Shown here: piece after piece, positions 60,168-64,000 of the stretch
Layout of the letters: each line of letters begins with the position of its first letter
Position numbering within the stretch: the stretch's first letter is position 1
Assembly (NCBI GenBank): GCA_000690595.2
Contig: JHUT02000004.1
Span: 124,001 to 188,000, forward strand
Reading direction: 5' to 3'
From: Natrinema mahii
GTDB lineage: Archaea > Halobacteriota > Halobacteria > Halobacteriales > Natrialbaceae
DNA length: 64,000 nucleotides
The notes under the pieces: generated by a model
The model's database searches: none
Seen by the model: the letters and a program-made list of their open reading frames with translations, nothing else
Told to the model about the DNA's origin: nothing
Translations under genes and position numbers: made by a program

Positions 60168-60908
60168 TCAGTCGGAACGACCGGTCGATGTCGCCGAATC
60201 CTCGCTCTCGGCCACGACTACGGCGTCTTCGGCCTTCACCTCGCGGACGAACTCGAGGAAGTTGTCGAAGACGAGTTTCGCTTCGCAGGAGCGGCGATAG
60301 TTCTCCTCGGTGATCTCGGCGAGGACCGACTCGCGGCGCTCGTCGGAGAGGTCCTTGCGGTGGACGAGTTCGCGGGCGGTCTTGGCGTCGTACTCGGGGT
60401 GGAACTGGACGCCGAACACGCGGTCCTTGCGGAAGCCGTGGTTGGAGTAGTCGTTTTCGGCGAGCGGCTCGGCACCGGGTGGGAGTTCGGTGACAGCATC
60501 GGAGTGGCTGGTAAACGAGAGGAACCGCTCGTCGATGCCGTCGAACAGCCGCGACTCGCCGGTGTGGTCGATCTCGCTGTAGCCGACTTCGTAGACGCCC
60601 ATGTCTTCGACGGTGCCGCCGAGGACGTCGGCGAGCAGCTGGTGGCCCCAACAGACCCCGAGGAAGGGGATCCCGCGATCGATCGCCTCGCCGACCCACT
60701 CCTTGACCGGTCGCATCCAGTCGTCGTCCCAGTAGACCGACGATCGGGAGCCGGTGACGACGGCACCGTCGTAGTCGAAGTCGTCGGGGACCGTACCGTC
60801 GGTGGCGTCGAACTCCGCCAGCGAGGCGTCGAGTTCCCGTCGGAAGTTCCGCGTCGTATTCTCGTCCCGGTGAGCCGCGTTCAGGACGGCGATTCGGGGT
60901 TTACTCAT
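60168..60908 (-). CDS. Class I glutamine amidotransferase-like protein
   Basis: A 246-residue cytosolic protein with the GATase1 fold. The nucleophile is Cys in FLGVCWGHQLLADV (about 83-96), with VFGVQFHPEYDAKT holding the His-Glu pair. It is a stand-alone domain like GMP-synthase-type amidotransferase relatives of unknown partner. ATG 60908 is chosen as MSKPRIAVLNAA; the longer frame upstream is not typical. Substrate unknown. Confidence 0.87.
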   Translation of the reverse strand: MSKPRIAVLNAAHRDENTTRNFRRELDASLAEFDATDGTVPDDFDYDGAVVTGSRSSVYWDDDWMRPVKEWVGEAIDRGIPFLGVCWGHQLLADVLGGTVEDMGVYEVGYSEIDHTGESRLFDGIDERFLSFTSHSDAVTELPPGAEPLAENDYSNHGFRKDRVFGVQFHPEYDAKTARELVHRKDLSDERRESVLAEITEENYRRSCEAKLVFDNFLEFVREVKAEDAVVVAESEDSATSTGRSD

Positions 60909-61039
60909 TACGCCATACTGCCCACTGGACAAGAATAGGTGTTCCGCCCGATGCCGTGGTTGCCGCAACTGCCGACGGCCAGCGCCGCCGCGGCTCCAGC
61001 AGTGACGGACTCGAAACCGGTCACGCTCGCGACCGCGGC

Positions 61040-62284
61040 TCATCGTAGATAGTAGGTTCCCGCCTCGTCCCGGCGAAACCGGTCACCGGTATCGACCCAG
61101 CCGTCGACGAACCGGTCGCGGTCGCCGGCATCATCGGAGTCGGCGCGCTCGAGTGCGGCCGACCGGTCGTCGTCGGTTCCGGCAGCGTTTACGTAGCCGT
61201 CGGCCACCACCGGTCCCGAGAGCCGGAGGCGGCCGTCAGCCGCCCCCTCGAGGACGGCATCGTCGTCGACCAGCCGGGCACGACAGTCCGGGACCGGACG
61301 CCCGACCGGTGACCCCTCGGCGTCGCCGGCGCGGGCGTCGTCGACGAAGCCCTCGCTCAGGGCTGTCGGACACTCGAGGCGGCCGTAGACCCGTGCGACC
61401 GGCACGTCCCGGTCCCGATAGGCATCGATCACGTCGTCGTCGACCGGGGCCGCGCAGACCGCCCGCTCGAGCGAGTCGGCGGCCGCGTCGAAGCCGGGTT
61501 CGGCGGCGATATCGCGGAGGGCCGTCGCTCGGACGGGCAACAGCGTGGCCCCCTCCTCGGCGATGGCCCTCGCGGCATCGCCGGGGTCGAAGGCTCGATC
61601 GAGCAGGAGCGTGCCGCCGACGTACAAGACCGACAGCGCGACACGGACGAGCCCGTCCGGCGCGGCCAGCGGCGTCGTGAGGGAAACGACGTCGTTCGCG
61701 GCCAGTCCCCACGCGGCGACACCCGTGCGACAGTTGGACTCGAGGGTGTCGCTCGCGTAGCCCGCGATCGGGCGTCCCGACTGCCCGTGAAGCGCGAGCA
61801 GGGGGGACTCGCCCGGCCGGCGGTCGTCGACCTCGATACCGGCGCGGTCGGTCTCGGCCAACGCCTCGAGCGTCACCGACCGGTCGAAGGGGATCGATCG
61901 CACCAGGTCGCGCTGGGCCGCCTCCGAGACGACGAGCTCGGGCTCCAAGACATCGAAGGGGCGGTCGACGGTGGCAGGCGTCAGCAGATGGGAAACCGGC
62001 GCGAGCGTCGCTCCGAGCCGTCGGCAGGCGAAAAACAGCGCCAGCGACGCGACCCGGTTTCGGGTGACGAGACAGATCGTGTCACCGGGCCCGATCCCGA
62101 GCGTGGCGAGGCGTTCGGCGGTCCGGGTCGCGATCGCCGACAGTTCGTCGTAGGAGACCCGATCCTCGTGGATCGTCTCCGCGGGCGCGTACAGCCGATC
62201 CTCTGAGATATCGACGACCGCCGTCCGATCGGAGACGCGGTCCGCCCGGCGGGCCAGCGAGAGAGTCACGGCGGTCGCTTCCAC
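61040..62284 (-). CDS. Degenerate acyl-CoA-synthetase-like (ANL) protein, lacks C-terminal domain
   Basis: A 414-residue protein with the ANL N-domain only. VSYDELSAIATRTAERLATLGIGPGDTICLVTRN opens the fold, and DGWVDTGDRFRRDEAGTYYL is the A8-hinge motif, after which the protein stops. The phosphate-binding loop, usually TSGTTGxPKG, is LHGQSGRPIAG, and the C-terminal domain with the catalytic lysine is absent. Adenylation is therefore unlikely. It is upstream of nothing that would supply the missing domain. The neighbouring alpha/beta-hydrolase gene, 56 bp upstream on the same strand, also has a lost catalytic residue. Start GTG. Confidence 0.78.
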   Translation of the reverse strand: MEATAVTLSLARRADRVSDRTAVVDISEDRLYAPAETIHEDRVSYDELSAIATRTAERLATLGIGPGDTICLVTRNRVASLALFFACRRLGATLAPVSHLLTPATVDRPFDVLEPELVVSEAAQRDLVRSIPFDRSVTLEALAETDRAGIEVDDRRPGESPLLALHGQSGRPIAGYASDTLESNCRTGVAAWGLAANDVVSLTTPLAAPDGLVRVALSVLYVGGTLLLDRAFDPGDAARAIAEEGATLLPVRATALRDIAAEPGFDAAADSLERAVCAAPVDDDVIDAYRDRDVPVARVYGRLECPTALSEGFVDDARAGDAEGSPVGRPVPDCRARLVDDDAVLEGAADGRLRLSGPVVADGYVNAAGTDDDRSAALERADSDDAGDRDRFVDGWVDTGDRFRRDEAGTYYLR

Positions 62285-62340
62285 GCTCGCGTACGTATAT
62301 GCCGGGGGTCAGTCGCAAGCACTCCCGCCGCCCAACCGAG

Positions 62341-63126
62341 TCACCCGGAGTCGTCGATCTGTGCCTCGAGAAAGCCCAGCAACAGATCGTTGACCGTCCG
62401 CGAGCGCTCGACGAAACAGAGGTGGCCCGCGCCCTCGAGGTCGCGGAACTCCCCACGGGGCAGTCCCCGCGCCAACTCCTTCCCGGCCGCCGGCGACACG
62501 AGTTCGTCCGCACCGCCGTGGATCACCCGCGTCGGCTGGGTCACGTCGACCAGCCAGTCGGTCGCGGCAAAGTCCTCGAGCGCCGCGACCTGTGCCGCCC
62601 AGCCCGCCCGGTCGGCGTCGCCGTCGGCCCGCCAGTCGACGATCCCCTCGAGCGCGTCGGGCTGGGTCTCGAGGAACGCAGCCGAGAGCACCGTTTCGAG
62701 CGACGCCTCGAGTGCGTCCCGGTCGTCCGGCGGCGCGAACAGGGGCTCGAGGTCGAACGCCTCGCCTCGAGCCGCCGTGCCGAACAGCGTCAGCGTCGCG
62801 ACGCGACTCGAGGTCCGGGCGGCCTCGAGCGCGATCACGCCGCCGAGGCCACAGCCCACGAGGTGGGCGTTGCGGATCCCACAGTCGGCGAGGATGGCCT
62901 CGAGGTCGGCGGCGAGCGTCTCGAGGTCGTAGGGGCCCGGCGGCGCGTCGGAGCGGCCCGTCCCGCGGAGATCCCAGACGACGGCCTCGTGGGGGCCGGC
63001 GACGGCGGCGTGTTGCCAGCCCCACAGCCAGCCGCCGAGGCCGGCCTCGGGGACGAAGACGACGGGCTCGCCCTCGCCCGCGCAGTCGTAGTACAGCGAG
63101 ACGGAGCCGTTCGATGCAGTCGGCAT
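62341..63126 (-). CDS. Alpha/beta-hydrolase-fold protein without nucleophile
   Basis: A 261-residue protein. The fold is clear: VFVPEAGLGGWLWGWQH (oxyanion region), VWDLRGTGRSDAP, and GAGHLCFVERSRTVND with the catalytic His; GGADELVSPAAGKE is near the acid. The nucleophile elbow, normally G-x-S-x-G, reads GCGLGG, so the serine is Gly and the preceding residue is Cys. Hydrolase activity through the standard mechanism is unlikely. It lies just upstream of the degenerate adenylate-forming gene on the same strand; the two may form a binding or regulatory pair. Confidence 0.8.
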   Translation of the reverse strand: MPTASNGSVSLYYDCAGEGEPVVFVPEAGLGGWLWGWQHAAVAGPHEAVVWDLRGTGRSDAPPGPYDLETLAADLEAILADCGIRNAHLVGCGLGGVIALEAARTSSRVATLTLFGTAARGEAFDLEPLFAPPDDRDALEASLETVLSAAFLETQPDALEGIVDWRADGDADRAGWAAQVAALEDFAATDWLVDVTQPTRVIHGGADELVSPAAGKELARGLPRGEFRDLEGAGHLCFVERSRTVNDLLLGFLEAQIDDSG

Positions 63127-63198
63127 GGCTGACTCGACGGGACGGCGGTGAAAGAAGGGGACGGTTTCGACTCGAGTTCCCCGTTCCTCGAGAGTCGC

Positions 63199-63711
63199 TC
63201 ACTCCGCGAACGTCTCGAGTTTCCGGACGAGTTTCGAGTAGAGAGCAGGCGAACAGTACCAGCCGGCATCGATCATCGCGTCGATCGTCTCGCGCGCCTC
63301 GGAGACGGAAATAGCGTCCCGTTTCGCACACAGAAGCACGAGATACGCCGTCCCACGCGTCTCGATTCCTTCGACGTCCGCGACCCGGCGTCCGGCCGCC
63401 TCGTCCATCACGACGGTCGCATCACGGGCCGCAGCACAGACGAGTACTGCGACGTCGGCGTCGCTCACGTTCGGGTTGCGTTGGAGACGGTTCGCAAGCG
63501 GCGTCTCCTCGACCGAGACGACATCGAAGATGCCGTCTTCGATGCACTGCTCGATGCGCCGCGCGTCGGGGTATTCATCTTCGAGGCCGGCGGTCACGAC
63601 TTCGTCGTGAACGGGCTCGGGAATGCGACAGCGACGGTCCAGTTTCGAAGCCAGCCGTAGCTGCTCGACTTTTGCGAGGTAGATGAGCGGTGTCGCATCG
63701 AAAACCAACAT
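63199..63711 (-). CDS. PIN-domain toxin (DUF3368-like)
   Basis: A 170-residue PIN-type protein, toxin of a UPF0175-linked pair. LVFDATPLIYLAKVEQL (Asp5), NVSDADVAVLVCAAA and VVMDEAAGRRVA carry the acidic residues. Unlike the VapC at 13746-14186, the length and C terminus (LYSKLVRKLETF) fit the DUF3368 group. It starts directly after the antitoxin stop (TAGATG). Confidence 0.82.
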   Translation of the reverse strand: MLVFDATPLIYLAKVEQLRLASKLDRRCRIPEPVHDEVVTAGLEDEYPDARRIEQCIEDGIFDVVSVEETPLANRLQRNPNVSDADVAVLVCAAARDATVVMDEAAGRRVADVEGIETRGTAYLVLLCAKRDAISVSEARETIDAMIDAGWYCSPALYSKLVRKLETFAE

Positions 63712-64000
63712 CTATAGCTCGTCGAGATCCGCTTCGAGATGGTCGCTCGACACCCAAGAGATATCCCGTTGTTCGACGAGGGTCGCGAACTCCCAGTCGG
63801 ACATCCCCGCGATTTCGGCGGCCTTCGTGAACGTGACGTCTCCCGCTGCGAGACGGTCCAGCGCTTGCTCGCGACGCCACTCCGCCAGTCCTTCAGCGAG
63901 CAGTTTTCGAACGGCCGTACTTCGGTCGAGGCGCTCTTCCTCGAGAAAGTCCTCGAGTTCCGCCTCGAGATCGTCCGGCACCCGCGTCGAAATCGTCCCC
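63712..64000 (-). CDS. UPF0175-family antitoxin, start just outside the window
   Basis: The reading frame is open to the window edge. VPDDLEAELEDFLEEERLDRSTAVRK is the family signature, preceded in frame by GTISTR, the usual opening, so the ATG probably begins two bases beyond position 64000. The centre, AGDVTFTKAAEIAGMSDWEF, is a helix-turn-helix-like part, and the C terminus (VSSDHLEADLDEL) is acidic. It is the antitoxin of the downstream PIN toxin. A GTG at 63981 is an alternative start inside the window. Confidence 0.8.
   Translation of the reverse strand, partial: GTISTRVPDDLEAELEDFLEEERLDRSTAVRKLLAEGLAEWRREQALDRLAAGDVTFTKAAEIAGMSDWEFATLVEQRDISWVSSDHLEADLDEL

Noticed and set aside
1-64000. 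CRISPR array or cas operon
   Set aside because: The Cas4-like gene prompted a search by eye, but no regularly spaced direct repeats of 25-40 bp and no cas1, cas2 or effector genes were found.

Overview
The window looks like chromosomal DNA from a haloarchaeon (class Halobacteria; the gene content and style suggest a Natrinema/Haloterrigena-type genome, but this is an inference). The evidence is very high G+C, acidic proteins throughout, Tat lipoproteins with a lipobox, halocyanin-like cupredoxins, the 129-residue haloarchaeal 2Fe-2S ferredoxin, an archaeal surface protein with a PGF-CTERM tail, and many genes whose TATA-like box lies about 27 bp before the start codon, which implies leaderless mRNAs. 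About 70 genes are supported. I saw no rRNA, tRNA, CRISPR array or complete insertion sequence.

Layout. 0.2-9.7 kb: a class V aminotransferase, two Tat-anchored cupredoxins, an MFS transporter, a DsrE-like protein divergent from the methionine operon metY-metX, two membrane proteins and serB. 9.8-21.2 kb: a PAS-PAS histidine kinase, two UspA proteins, serA, a vapBC toxin-antitoxin pair, hisI, glmM, a Tat lipoprotein and prs. 21.2-30.3 kb: an H-NOX-like protein without its haem histidine, a secreted metallopeptidase-like protein with a PGF-CTERM tail, ileS, then a cassette of a membrane-anchored winged-helix regulator flanked by two secreted proteins that share a module. 30.3-36.1 kb: uracil-DNA glycosylase, a HIT protein, prepilin peptidase, an HPP protein and an arsR-acr3-arsC operon. 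36.2-49.3 kb: RidA, ferredoxin, PiT, hisA, trkH, hisB, an ACT regulator, upp and a cysteine-poor Csp-like protein. 49.4-60 kb: a second PiT, a CNNM/CorC protein, a glutaredoxin/peroxiredoxin-like pair, a Sua5-type synthase, a Cas4-like protein with a degraded active site, a large membrane Fe-S oxidoreductase and a frameshifted vapC with its antitoxin. 60-64 kb: a glutamine amidotransferase, a degenerate adenylate-forming protein, an alpha/beta-hydrolase without a nucleophile, and a third PIN toxin with a UPF0175 antitoxin that runs off the edge.

Functional links: serA, serB and possibly the class V aminotransferase belong to serine metabolism; metX and metY to direct sulfhydrylation; hisI, hisA and hisB are scattered, as is usual in haloarchaea. 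The ars operon has a clear operator between its TATA box and start.

The best candidates for something undescribed are: (1) the 27.65-30.2 kb cassette, where a transmembrane winged-helix regulator sits between two related secreted proteins and the shared promoter holds four GTTT(C/G)A direct repeats exactly 11 bp apart; (2) three 86-bp palindromic elements with compensatory base changes, placed at or within 6 bp of the 3' ends of two unrelated vapC genes; and (3) a set of proteins that keep a fold but have lost catalytic or ligand residues (H-NOX-like Tyr102, Cas4-like, peroxiredoxin-like, alpha/beta-hydrolase, adenylate-forming protein). All functional statements come from reading the sequence and recalling families; no database search was run.
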